57,543 nucleotides of DNA from Candidatus Gastranaerophilales bacterium. Lineage in GTDB: Bacteria; Cyanobacteriota; Vampirovibrionia; Gastranaerophilales; Gastranaerophilaceae. The stretch lies in the NCBI GenBank assembly GCA_017415185.1, contig JAFQHZ010000021.1, forward strand, positions 1 to 57,543, given 5' to 3'. The position numbers and the translations under genes are program-made. This document shows, in pieces, positions 1-7,371 of the stretch. The notes beneath the pieces were generated by a model. It did no database searches, was not told the origin of the DNA, and worked only from the letters and a program-made list of their open reading frames with translations. The stretch's first letter is position 1; the number at the start of each line of letters is the position of its first letter.

Positions 1-80
1 ATTGTTGCTATGATACCGAGGATTGTCATAACTAGTATTGCTTCTGCCATGGTGAAGGCTTTATTGAATGCATTTTTCAT
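1..80 (-). CDS. Type IV pilin-like prepilin, N-terminal part only (gene runs off the left edge)
   Basis: The first 26 codons are visible, reading leftwards from an ATG at 80. They encode a short basic leader (MKNAFNKA), then FTMAEA, then an unbroken hydrophobic stretch ending at the window edge. This is the class III signal of type IV pilins and pseudopilins: cleavage before Phe(+1), Glu at +5 and a hydrophobic N-terminal helix. Residue -1 is Ala rather than the usual Gly, which prepilin peptidases can tolerate. A good ribosome site (AGGAG) lies 5 nt before the ATG. The protein would be made as an inner-membrane precursor and assembled into a pilus or secretion pseudopilus. It resembles the gene at 15214 in its start and in its distant promoter. 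The rest of the gene cannot be judged from this window. Confidence 0.75.
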   Translation of the reverse strand, partial: MKNAFNKAFTMAEAILVMTILGIIAT

Positions 81-94
81 GATAACTCCTTTTT

Positions 95-232
95 AGGTTC
101 CTGCACAAGGGGTACGGTATCCGTGCTCGTCGCCTGCTCCTCGCAGCCGCCGTCGCACTTCACACACCTTGTGCCTTAGGCTTCGCTTAACAAGTGCGCA
201 CAAGCGCACTAAGTTTCGCTCGCCCAAGGAGC
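95..232 (-). promoter_or_regulatory. GC-rich structured 5' leader of the left-edge pilin-like gene
   Basis: About 140 bases between the (TA)n promoter and the pilin start are strikingly GC-rich for this genome: 40 of the 60 bases in 121-180 are G or C. They can fold. On the minus strand a perfect hairpin AGTGCGC-TTGT-GCGCACT is present, and GCACAAGG near 104-111 can pair with CCTTGTGC near 167-174. The sister gene at 15214 has no such block; its start codon follows the promoter by about 20 bases. It may be an inserted repeat element or a regulatory leader. The reading frame across it has no start signal and looks accidental. Confidence 0.4.
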
Positions 233-259
233 ATTCTAATATATATATATATATTTCAA
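233..259 (-). promoter_or_regulatory. Promoter with (TA)n tract in the spacer, for the left-edge pilin-like gene
   Basis: On the minus strand, TTGAAA (259-254) and TAGAAT (238-233) are separated by 15 bp made only of alternating T and A. The -35 lies in a 35-base block that aligns without gaps to the block upstream of the pilin-like gene at 15214 (27 of 35 bases the same by eye), and both promoters continue with TAGAATGCTCC. A 15-bp spacer is shorter than the usual 16-18, so this copy may be weak or off. Known parallel: TA repeats in the hifA/hifB fimbrial promoters of Haemophilus influenzae. Confidence 0.6.
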
Positions 260-711
260 GTTGATTTTGGGAAATTAGGATGGATGGAGGAGATTTTAGT
301 TTTGTTTTGGGATATGTCACCCTGAACTTGTTTCAGGGTCTTATTCATGTTGATTTCTATAATTAGGGCTAAAGCCCTAGTTCATTTTTTCTTCTTTTGC
401 GCTCAAACGCCGCAATCAAAAGAAGAAAAAATAGAACCAAAAAAGAAGAAAACAACGGGCTTAATGAATTAGCCAATTTTCGAACAGCGCTCAAAATTTA
501 ATTCCCAGACAAAAGATTCAAGAATTTTAACATCTTCAACAATAATCTATTTCATTCTAAGCAACATCTCAAAAGCGTATAAAATTCTTTCAGCTTTTGT
601 CTTTTTGTGGAATTAAATTTTTCGCTTGTTTTGATTTTCTTTTTGATTCCGTTTTTCTTTGCGAGATATATTCTAAACAAGTTTAAAATAACAAATTACA
701 AGCACAAAAGC
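260..711. other. Intergenic DNA with several perfect inverted repeats, no gene seen
   Basis: This gap lies between the pilin promoter and the end of dapL. It holds ACCCTGAA-N5-TTCAGGGT (319-339), AGGGCT-AA-AGCCCT (365-378), and a 15-bp perfect stem TTTTTTCTTCTTTTG / CAAAAGAAGAAAAAA (385-399 with 417-431, 17-base loop). A further AAAAAAGAAGAAAA stretch follows at about 440. The first palindrome resembles widespread small extragenic palindromic elements. No open frame here has a ribosome site or recognisable product. Confidence 0.5.
385..431. repeat. Long inverted repeat (15-bp perfect stem)
   Basis: TTTTTTCTTCTTTTG at 385-399 is the exact complement of CAAAAGAAGAAAAAA at 417-431, with a 17-base loop. 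It is not next to the end of a gene in an orientation that clearly makes it a terminator (dapL ends about 280 bases away), so its role is open. It could be a remnant of a dispersed intergenic repeat. Confidence 0.55.
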
Positions 712-1902
712 TTATTCATATCTTATTCCAGCTTCTTTAAATCTTTTAAACACTTCTTCAATTCTATAATTTGGCTGAACCAAAGAAACCCTAAAATGAT
801 CATCGCTTAATGAGCCAAAAGCACTTCCTGGAGTCACAATTACACCTGTTTTATCTAAAACATATTTTGTAAATTCCATGGAAGATTTAAATTTTGATGG
901 GATTTTAATCCAAAAATACATAGTAGCGTCGCTTCGAGGAGCGTAGAAGCCTAATTCAGTGAACCCTCTTGCCATAACTTCTCGTCTGCCATGGTAAATA
1001 TCCATGATTCCCTGAACATGACACATTGGCATATTTAGCGCCTCAATACAAGCGTCTTGAACAATTGTTGATGTACCATAATCCATGTTTGATTTCATCG
1101 CATAAAGATTATTAATAAATTCCTCTTTTCCAATTGCAAAGCCACATCTCCAACCTGCCATATTGAAAGTTTTAGTAAACGAATGGAATTCCATAGCGAT
1201 ATCTTTTGCACCATCAATATTAAAAATTGAATAAGGACGATAATCACCAAAACAAACTTCACCATAGGCTAAATCTGAAACCAAAAGTATTCCATATTCT
1301 TTACAAAATTGAACAACATCTTCCAAAAAGCTTTTTGGCGCAATTGCCCCAGTTGGATTGTTTGGATAGTTAATGAAAAACATTTTTGCTTTTTTTGCAA
1401 CATCTGATGGGATATCTGATAAATCAATCAAAAATTTATTTTCTTCCTTTAATTGAACAAAATATGGATTTCCGCCTGCAATCAGCGTTCCTCTGCACAA
1501 AACTGGGTAATATGGATCTGGAATAATATTTATATCGCCTGGGTTTGTATATGCAAGAGCAATATTTGCCAAGCCTTCTTTTTCGCCAATTAATGTTTGA
1601 ACTTCATTGCGAGGGTCAATTTCAACGTTATATCTTTTTTTCATCCAGTCTGCAATTGCTTGTCTTAATTCGATTTTGCCTCTGAAATTAGGATATCCAT
1701 GATTGGCTGGGTCTTGAATGGCTTTTGTTGCCATATCAACAACAGGTCTTGGCGTAGCGCCATCAGGATTGCCGATAGATATGTCAATTACATCAACTCC
1801 ACGCTCAATTGCTTCTTGCTTTAATTCAGCCAATTGTGCAAAAACATATTTTGGCAAAGTAGCAATTCTGTCAGCCGGATGAATTTTTTTTGTATTTTCC
1901 AT
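712..1902 (-). CDS. dapL: LL-diaminopimelate aminotransferase
   Basis: A PLP-dependent class I/II aminotransferase of 396 residues, the normal length. It would convert tetrahydrodipicolinate and glutamate to LL-diaminopimelate in one step, supplying lysine and peptidoglycan precursors. The N-terminus (RIATLPKYVFAQL, then GVDVIDISIGNPD) and the segment DPYYPVLCRGTLIAGG match the DapL family of cyanobacteria and Firmicutes well. FINYPNNPTGA and SFTKTFNMAGWR are the cofactor-binding motifs; the Lys in SFTK is the Schiff-base residue. It is preceded by a weak AGGG ribosome site. It lies just after the rpsP terminator, so it probably has its own promoter. Substrate assignment rests on family resemblance; related aminotransferases can use other amino acids. 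Confidence 0.85.
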   Translation of the reverse strand: MENTKKIHPADRIATLPKYVFAQLAELKQEAIERGVDVIDISIGNPDGATPRPVVDMATKAIQDPANHGYPNFRGKIELRQAIADWMKKRYNVEIDPRNEVQTLIGEKEGLANIALAYTNPGDINIIPDPYYPVLCRGTLIAGGNPYFVQLKEENKFLIDLSDIPSDVAKKAKMFFINYPNNPTGAIAPKSFLEDVVQFCKEYGILLVSDLAYGEVCFGDYRPYSIFNIDGAKDIAMEFHSFTKTFNMAGWRCGFAIGKEEFINNLYAMKSNMDYGTSTIVQDACIEALNMPMCHVQGIMDIYHGRREVMARGFTELGFYAPRSDATMYFWIKIPSKFKSSMEFTKYVLDKTGVIVTPGSAFGSLSDDHFRVSLVQPNYRIEEVFKRFKEAGIRYE

Positions 1903-1936
1903 TATATAAACCCTTTCGCTAAATCTTAATATAAAA

Positions 1937-1964
1937 AAAGAGCCTCAATATTTCGAGGCTCTTT
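1937..1964 (-). terminator. Rho-independent terminator after rpsP
   Basis: AAAGAGCCTC (1937-1946) and GAGGCTCTTT (1955-1964) form a perfect 10-bp stem. On the minus strand it is followed by a run of seven T. It separates rpsP from dapL. Confidence 0.85.
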
Positions 1965-1984
1965 GAGTGTTCTTATAAACTAAA

Positions 1985-2344
1985 CTACGCCTCAACTTCA
2001 GCAGGAGCTTCCGCTTCTGCCGCCGCTGCAGCTGCCGCTTTTTCTTCTTCTAATTTAGCTTGAGCTTTTTTAGAAAGTTTTACTTTTTCAGATTTTTTAT
2101 AGTTTAATGTACCATCTTCATTAGCATTGTTGATTAAGTACATAACTGTTTCTGTTGCTTGAGCGCCTTGTGCAAGTCTTGCTTTTGCTCTTTCAACATT
2201 TAATTTCATTTCTTTTGATTTTGGATTGTAAAATCCTAATTCTTCGATAGGAGCGCCTTCACGTTTGCAACGGCTATCGATGGCAATAATACGGTAGCTA
2301 GGATTTTTCTTATAACCTAATCTTTTTAATCTGATTTTTACCAC
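1985..2344 (-). CDS. rpsP: Ribosomal protein S16
   Basis: Small-subunit protein S16, 119 residues from a GTG start. The body, VKIRLKRLGYKKNPSYRI then EELGFYNP, is the standard S16 fold. The C-terminal third is a Lys/Glu/Ala-rich tail including a run of alanines, longer than in short S16 proteins. I chose GTG at 2344 because AAGGA lies 9-10 nt upstream and the protein then begins with MVKIRLKRLG as in the family. The frame is open back to an ATG at 2509, but that extension is AT-rich, has no S16 similarity and overlaps the divergent gene at 2475. A strong terminator follows the gene. Confidence 0.93.
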   Translation of the reverse strand: MVKIRLKRLGYKKNPSYRIIAIDSRCKREGAPIEELGFYNPKSKEMKLNVERAKARLAQGAQATETVMYLINNANEDGTLNYKKSEKVKLSKKAQAKLEEEKAAAAAAAEAEAPAEVEA

Positions 2345-2474
2345 TTTATTAAATTCCTTTTTATTTGTGTACTGTCTTAATTCTATCAAACTATAAACAT
2401 ATTTATTTTGCAAGCGTAATGATAAATAACTTTTTAAATTTTTAAAATTTTTAATAATATGATATAGTTTTTTT

Positions 2475-3485
2475 ATGATTAACAATGTCATAAATAAATT
2501 TTTAGCCAATGATTCTGTTTCGCAAGTTGAACTCTTAGAAGCCTTTGAAGAAATATTTTCAGGATTGGCAAACGATATTCAATCAAGCGCATTTATTACC
2601 GCACTCAATGATATTAAAATGAATGAAGATGTGCTTTTGACTGCAATTCAAGCTTCTTGTCAATCTATAAAAAAACCATACAGCGTTTTAAATTCTCAAG
2701 ATATGATTGAAAATATTTCTTTTGGGGATAAAACTAAATATTTTGATATTTCATTAATTCAAGATTTAATTTGCTGCGCTTGCGATTTACCAATTTCAAG
2801 ATATTCTTTTGGAAACGATATTTCATCAAGAACATTTGATATTTTATCTTTAATGGGGATTAATCTTTCAAAGGAAATTGATTATTCAACAAATGATTTT
2901 AAAAAATTAAATTTTAATTATTACAAGCTATCTTGCGAATTGCCATATTCTAAATACACAAAAAATTTAAACCATTCACTGCCTTTTGATAACATTTTAA
3001 AAATTACTTCTAAAATGCTTAATCCGCTTTGCGCAAGCAACTTATTTTTGGGAGTAAACAAAAAAAGCAATGTTGAAATTTTTGCAAACCTGGCTTTGAA
3101 ATTAAACAAAACAAATTCAATAATAGTTTGCGCAAATGATTCACTGCCTTTTGTTTCAACAAAAGGAGAAACTTATGTTGCTGAAGCTTGGAAAAACAAA
3201 ATTTTTACTTATATCCTCACTCCGCAACTACTTGGGATTGAAGATTTTGAAGTTGATTTACTAAAATGTGAAAATAATTCACAAAACGCTTCAGATATTT
3301 TAGACATAATTAAAAACAAAAACAAATCAGCAAAATATTGTGCTTCAATATTAAATAGTGCATTAGCTTTATATATCGCCAAAAAGGCTGATTCAATAAT
3401 CGACGGGCTTTCATTAGCTAAAAAAGTTCTTAAAGAAGGGCTTGTTGAAGAAAAATTTGAACAAATCAAAGCTTTTTATTCATAA
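2475..3485 (+). CDS. TrpD-like protein (anthranilate phosphoribosyltransferase fold) lacking catalytic motifs
   Basis: A 336-residue protein with the length and layout of anthranilate phosphoribosyltransferase. The N-terminal helical domain (residues 1-65) and the C-terminal helix (LNSALALYIAKKADSIIDGL, like the NAAAALYVAGKA segment of TrpD) are recognisable. The phosphoribosyl-pyrophosphate loop, normally GTGGDGANTFNIS, is here SFGDKTKYFDIS (residues 82-93). The KHGNR motif is here RYSFGND (109-115). Both usual active-site signatures are therefore eroded, and no other trp gene is nearby. It may be a non-enzymatic homologue or use another substrate. The start fits the family N-terminus; a -10-like TATGAT lies 11 nt upstream, so the mRNA may have almost no leader. 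It runs divergently from rpsP. Confidence 0.7.
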   Translation: MINNVINKFLANDSVSQVELLEAFEEIFSGLANDIQSSAFITALNDIKMNEDVLLTAIQASCQSIKKPYSVLNSQDMIENISFGDKTKYFDISLIQDLICCACDLPISRYSFGNDISSRTFDILSLMGINLSKEIDYSTNDFKKLNFNYYKLSCELPYSKYTKNLNHSLPFDNILKITSKMLNPLCASNLFLGVNKKSNVEIFANLALKLNKTNSIIVCANDSLPFVSTKGETYVAEAWKNKIFTYILTPQLLGIEDFEVDLLKCENNSQNASDILDIIKNKNKSAKYCASILNSALALYIAKKADSIIDGLSLAKKVLKEGLVEEKFEQIKAFYS

Positions 3486-3504
3486 AATCATATCAAAAAA
3501 CGAG

Positions 3505-3533
3505 TTGAATTACCTTTAAAATCTATTTATAAT
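3505..3533 (+). promoter_or_regulatory. Sigma-70-type promoter for the exported barrel-like protein
   Basis: TTGAAT (3505-3510), 17-bp spacer, TATAAT (3528-3533). The ATG is only 9 nt downstream and no ribosome site lies between, so the transcript is predicted to be leaderless or nearly so. Confidence 0.7.
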
Positions 3534-3542
3534 TTAATTACA

Positions 3543-4265
3543 ATGGGCAAAAAATTAGTATTATTGTTTTTCTTGATGCTGTCATTCGCTGCTTTTGCGG
3601 CGGATAAAATTGCTGCTAATAATGATTATTTATATTCTGAAGAATATTTTGATTATCTAATTGAATGCGCTAACGAAGAAGCAATTCAACAAAAAGAAAA
3701 TGAAGAAATTAAAGCAAACGAGCTTATTTTAGAAGACGAAGTCACATTTGCTTTTGATGATGAAATTTCAGACAATTTTGAACCTTTTCGCTTAAGAATC
3801 GAAGAAAAATCAACAATTGAAGCTTATTCAGAAACATTCAAAAAACCCGAAACAAAAATTATCATACCAACAAGCGACATTTTTAGCTTCACATATAACG
3901 CAACCCAATACATCAACAAAAACTACACAGATGGAAGAAGAATTACTTCCGGCGTTGAGTATATGCCATTTAAAAATTTAAACTTTGCCGCTGGTGTTGA
4001 AACAAATTATCGAGATGTTGATAATAATCCTTTATCTCGAAAATTTTATTTTACGCCCAGTTTCAAAGTGAACGATTATTTCACCATCAGTTTTTTAAAC
4101 AAATACAACTTCAATAATTACTCAACCGATCATGATATCGGGCTTTATATTACTCCTTTTAAAACAAAAGCGATTGATTTTAAAGCATTTGCAGGAATTA
4201 CAAACGAACACACTGGAACACAAAGCCAGAGTGCAAGTTTTTATACAAACTTTTATTTCTATTAA
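3543..4265 (+). CDS. Exported, probably outer-membrane beta-barrel protein of unknown function
   Basis: 240 residues with a clear Sec signal peptide: basic start, hydrophobic core LVLLFFLMLSFAAFA, probable cleavage after about residue 20. An acidic, Glu-rich stretch follows (about 30-85). The last ~125 residues alternate polar and aromatic residues (for example FSFTYNATQYINKNY and KFYFTPSFKVNDYFTISF) and end in NFYFY. Alternating strands with a terminal aromatic residue are typical of outer-membrane beta-barrels recognised by BamA. The barrel would be small or a partial, oligomerising one. It has a strong promoter directly before the ATG. It is convergent with the next gene, overlapping it by 4 bases. 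No family was recognised. Confidence 0.7.
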   Translation: MGKKLVLLFFLMLSFAAFAADKIAANNDYLYSEEYFDYLIECANEEAIQQKENEEIKANELILEDEVTFAFDDEISDNFEPFRLRIEEKSTIEAYSETFKKPETKIIIPTSDIFSFTYNATQYINKNYTDGRRITSGVEYMPFKNLNFAAGVETNYRDVDNNPLSRKFYFTPSFKVNDYFTISFLNKYNFNNYSTDHDIGLYITPFKTKAIDFKAFAGITNEHTGTQSQSASFYTNFYFY

Positions 4266-4771
4266 TTCCTATTTAAAAAGTTTTTATTGTATTCGCCAAG
4301 CATTTCAAGACTTGTCATTAAAGCTTGATTAGTACTATCATAGCCCGATGAACCATTACTTTGTGCTTGTATAAAAGCAAGCTCTTGACTCAAGCCTTTT
4401 AATTCTTTTAGTGCGTTGATATCATTAGAGCTAATTGCTAATCTTTCTTCAATTTTTGTTTGAATTGCCATCAATAATTGTTGAAAATTTACTTCTTTAG
4501 GAACCTGAATCCCTAATTTTTCTGCTAACTTTTTAGCTTTTTCAAATAAATCATTAGAATTTGAAGGATTTTGAAACATTCCTTGTTGATTTGCATTTTC
4601 TCTTTTTTGAGCCTCAAAAGCCTTGATTAGCCTTTTTCCTTCTTCTTCTGTAATATTTTGATTGTATGGTATTCCAAGGGCTTCAAGCTTTTGCCTTGTT
4701 GCTTGAGTTAATCTTTGATTATATGCACCATACGATGCGCCGTAAGCTATATTAACAGAGCTAATTCCCAT
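4262..4771 (-). CDS. Hypothetical protein, helical, no signal peptide
   Basis: 169 residues with a good ribosome site (AGGTGA, 5 nt before the ATG). The N-terminus MGISSVNIAYGASYGAYN is Gly/Ser/Tyr-rich and lacks a membrane segment. The middle is rich in charged helices with repeated Lys/Glu/Gln (for example EEEGKRLIKAFEAQKREN, then FEKAKKLAEKLGIQVPKEV). The tail is Ser/Asn-rich. A short flexible N-terminus before helices resembles other unknown proteins in this window. I do not recognise a family. It ends convergently with the barrel-like gene. Confidence 0.65.
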   Translation of the reverse strand: MGISSVNIAYGASYGAYNQRLTQATRQKLEALGIPYNQNITEEEGKRLIKAFEAQKRENANQQGMFQNPSNSNDLFEKAKKLAEKLGIQVPKEVNFQQLLMAIQTKIEERLAISSNDINALKELKGLSQELAFIQAQSNGSSGYDSTNQALMTSLEMLGEYNKNFLNRN

Positions 4772-4891
4772 AGTTCACCTACTATTTCCTTAATTAAACT
4801 TTTCCTAAAGTCAACCTTCTTGATGTAATTATCGGCAGTTTTATTAATTTATTAAGTAAAATAGATATTATTTTAATATTTCTTTACAAAA

Positions 4892-6736
4892 CTATTTGTA
4901 AATTAAAAATATATAATCACTTTCTCTTGAATTAATTGCTCTATAAATATTATTTGACGATGGCACATTATAATATTCATTGTCAATTTTTTTGTATTCA
5001 ACAATTGTATCTAATTGGAAATTTGTGTTTAAAATATTGATAAAATTATATAACGTTTTTGATTTTAAAGCGTCATACAAGTTTTTGGAAGGATTTTGGC
5101 TTAAATCAGCATATCTAAAATCAATTTTTCTAGGGTGCCAAGTGTAATCTTTTTGATTAGCATATTTGTTAATTGTGTTTTGAGAAATTGGTCTTGAATT
5201 CAATTTATCAATAACCAAAACAATTCGATTAGGCAAAACATCCTCGCCAAAGACTCTTTGGGTAAAATATGTCATCAAATAGCTGTTAATTTTTTCCTCT
5301 TGAAGATATCTTCTTGTTAAATATTGGATATTTTTTTTGTTGATTGATTTTGTATTTTTGCTTGAAATATTCCTTATTATGCTTTTTTTCTTGGAAATTT
5401 TTAAATATTCATTGTCATAATCAAAGAATTTTTGCTTTTTAAAAAAGAAAGAACCAAATTTACCTTTGTGAGGCATAACAATAAGGTCGTTTTTAGCAAT
5501 TTCATAATCATTAATGAAATTTTTAATTGGATTTAAGGTTGTATAATTTTTAAAAATTGTAATATTAAAAGAATCAAGCTCCGGATTGATTGTTTGAATC
5601 GCCAAAAGACAAACAATCAATATTATTTTAGTAAATTTATCCTTAATTTTAAATATGCTATATCCAAGAATAATCAAACTAATCAAGAAAAATTGAGAGG
5701 TATAGATTGGCTGAGTTGGTATTTTTTCAAAAAGCATCAATAAAAGCATTGCACCTGTTGAAATTGCACAAATAAGCCAAATTAGCTTAAGTTTTAAATT
5801 CTTTTTATAAGCCATAATTGTTGCCCAAACGGTAATTCCAATTGGCAAAAATGTGCTATAAAATAAAGTTATTAAAATTTTTAACGAATTTAAATTTCTA
5901 ATATCAGGATTTAAAAAATAACCATATAGCAACCCTAGGGTGCTTTTTGTTTGTGCTTCTGGGGCAATAAAACTCAAATGAGGAGTCAAATATTCGCTTA
6001 ACATTAAATAAATTGCGCTTAAATTCAGCCCTATTCCTTCGTTATTGTTTGGAATAATCAATTTCGAATTAATTGCATATTGTGTGATTAAAATTGGCAA
6101 AACAACCAAAAAAGCAACAAAAGCGAAATTAAACAATTTTGTGCATTGTATTAAATAAATTCTTTTTCTTTTTCCAAGAAGATATAGAATTAGGATTTCT
6201 GAAAGAACAAATAAAAACCCAAACGTGTCACACAAAATCAATATGAAATTAAATATGTTTAAAACTTTAAAATTTCTTTTTGTGGGTTTTTTAAGATAAT
6301 CAATTAACGAATTAATTATGCAACTTTGAACAAGAAAAATTAACGCCCAAGGCGCAATAAGGCTCGTATAATGCACAAAAAAGTGATTAATTATTAACAA
6401 AGTTGCTAGAAAAATTCCGAGCTTTTTATTTAATAATTTTTTTCCAATTAATACAAAAACATAAATGTTTGCAAAAGAAATTATTATATTAAACAATTTG
6501 ATTAAAATTTCGGCTCTTAAAATGCCTATAATTAAATAATAGAAAGGCAAAAATGTGTCTTTAAGGGCTGTTTCAAATATAATTCCAAATGGCCATGCAC
6601 AACGTGAAATCGCAAGACTTTTAAGTCCAATATTTTCGATTTCTCCCGATGATAGCTGATAATTTATTCTAATTAAAATAAAGATAATAAAAAGAATAAT
6701 GTATAATACATACTTCGAATTATTATTTATTTTCAT
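4892..6736 (-). CDS. Multi-pass membrane protein, probable GT-C glycosyltransferase (GT39/ArnT-like)
   Basis: 614 residues: about ten hydrophobic segments spread over the first ~390, then a soluble C-terminal domain of ~220 residues. The first loop contains ALKDTFLPFYYLIIGIL (about 57-73), which resembles the D-x-PPLYY region of dolichyl-phosphate-mannose and lipid-linked-sugar glycosyltransferases (GT39/83). Such enzymes move a sugar from a polyprenyl carrier to protein or lipid A outside the inner membrane. The substrate cannot be predicted. The protein is extremely rich in Ile, Asn and Lys. Its promoter gives a leaderless start: TTGCCT, 17 bp, TATACT, then 7 nt to the ATG. It appears monocistronic. 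Confidence 0.6.
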   Translation of the reverse strand: MKINNNSKYVLYIILFIIFILIRINYQLSSGEIENIGLKSLAISRCAWPFGIIFETALKDTFLPFYYLIIGILRAEILIKLFNIIISFANIYVFVLIGKKLLNKKLGIFLATLLIINHFFVHYTSLIAPWALIFLVQSCIINSLIDYLKKPTKRNFKVLNIFNFILILCDTFGFLFVLSEILILYLLGKRKRIYLIQCTKLFNFAFVAFLVVLPILITQYAINSKLIIPNNNEGIGLNLSAIYLMLSEYLTPHLSFIAPEAQTKSTLGLLYGYFLNPDIRNLNSLKILITLFYSTFLPIGITVWATIMAYKKNLKLKLIWLICAISTGAMLLLMLFEKIPTQPIYTSQFFLISLIILGYSIFKIKDKFTKIILIVCLLAIQTINPELDSFNITIFKNYTTLNPIKNFINDYEIAKNDLIVMPHKGKFGSFFFKKQKFFDYDNEYLKISKKKSIIRNISSKNTKSINKKNIQYLTRRYLQEEKINSYLMTYFTQRVFGEDVLPNRIVLVIDKLNSRPISQNTINKYANQKDYTWHPRKIDFRYADLSQNPSKNLYDALKSKTLYNFINILNTNFQLDTIVEYKKIDNEYYNVPSSNNIYRAINSRESDYIFLIYK

Positions 6737-6743
6737 ATTTTAA

Positions 6744-6772
6744 AGTATATAATCAATTTTTATTAAAGGCAA
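6744..6772 (-). promoter_or_regulatory. Promoter for the GT-C-like gene, leaderless geometry
   Basis: Minus strand TTGCCT (6772-6767), 17-bp spacer, TATACT (6749-6744). The ATG at 6736 begins 7 nt after the -10 box, so the predicted first transcribed base is at or next to the start codon. No ribosome site is present. Confidence 0.65.
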
Positions 6773-6777
6773 AAATG

Positions 6778-7212
6778 TTAAGCAGTTTTTGAACTTTTGA
6801 TAATTTGAATTAATTCATTATCTTTATCGCTCCAAATTGAATCTCCAAGCCCATATCTTGAATATATAACTTGGCTCATTTGCTTAGGGTCTTGAATAAT
6901 TAAAGAATAATAGCCTTCAAGCCAAGGGTTTTCATAAACTCTTGCATGATTTCCTTGACCGATTTTTGTTCCTTTTAAAGCTCCTTTTTGAACTAATTCC
7001 ATATTTCTAAACATATCAATTGCATCTTTTGGAGAAAGAATTCTTTTAATTTCGTCAGGAAGGGTGTTGTATTTTTTAAGATAATAAGCAATTGAAGAAC
7101 TAAAAGAGATGGTGTCTTTTTGAAGAGGAGGAAAAGGCGGCTCTTTAATAGAGCTTTTCTTTTGATTTTGTACGACAAAACGACCCAAAGCACTAATAGG
7201 CGGAATCTTCAT
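6778..7212 (-). CDS. Hypothetical protein with a kinase-like glycine loop
   Basis: 144 residues, no signal peptide. The N-terminal ~40 residues are Pro/Ser-rich and look disordered, containing DTISFSSS. The rest looks folded. GTKIGQGNHARVYENP (about 82-97) has the shape of the GxGxxxxVY nucleotide loop of protein kinases, but the next strand (YYSLIIQDP) lacks the expected Lys, and the protein ends before any catalytic HRD or DFG motif. It may be a degenerate, lone N-lobe or an unrelated fold. RBS quality is modest (GAGAAGAG region upstream of the ATG). It is divergent from sbcD. Confidence 0.55.
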   Translation of the reverse strand: MKIPPISALGRFVVQNQKKSSIKEPPFPPLQKDTISFSSSIAYYLKKYNTLPDEIKRILSPKDAIDMFRNMELVQKGALKGTKIGQGNHARVYENPWLEGYYSLIIQDPKQMSQVIYSRYGLGDSIWSDKDNELIQIIKSSKTA

Positions 7213-7336
7213 ACTCTTCTCTTTTCTATTTACAACACAATCTATATTATTATTTTAACAAATTTTTATAACGTTTTCTATAATATATTTAAAGTATTAC
7301 AAAACTAAATATAGTATTTTAAACACTTAATATTTC

Positions 7337-7365
7337 TTGAATAGGGCTTGTTTTAATGCTTTAAT
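7337..7365 (+). promoter_or_regulatory. Promoter of sbcDC, leaderless geometry
   Basis: TTGAAT (7337-7342), 17-bp spacer, TTTAAT (7360-7365). The sbcD ATG begins at 7372, 6 nt after the -10 box, so transcription should start at the start codon. No ribosome site is visible. Confidence 0.65.
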
Positions 7366-7371
7366 ATTTTT

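Noticed and set aside
93-320. 75-residue frame across the GC-rich leader, minus strand
   Set aside because: No ribosome site, runs through the TA tract and promoter, composition typical of a chance frame in GC-rich DNA.
607-810. 67-residue hydrophobic frame upstream of and overlapping dapL
   Set aside because: Overlaps the certain dapL coding end on the other strand and has no start signal.
2345-2509. N-terminal extension of rpsP to ATG 2509
   Set aside because: No S16 similarity, overlaps the divergent gene; the GTG at 2344 has a ribosome site and the family N-terminus.
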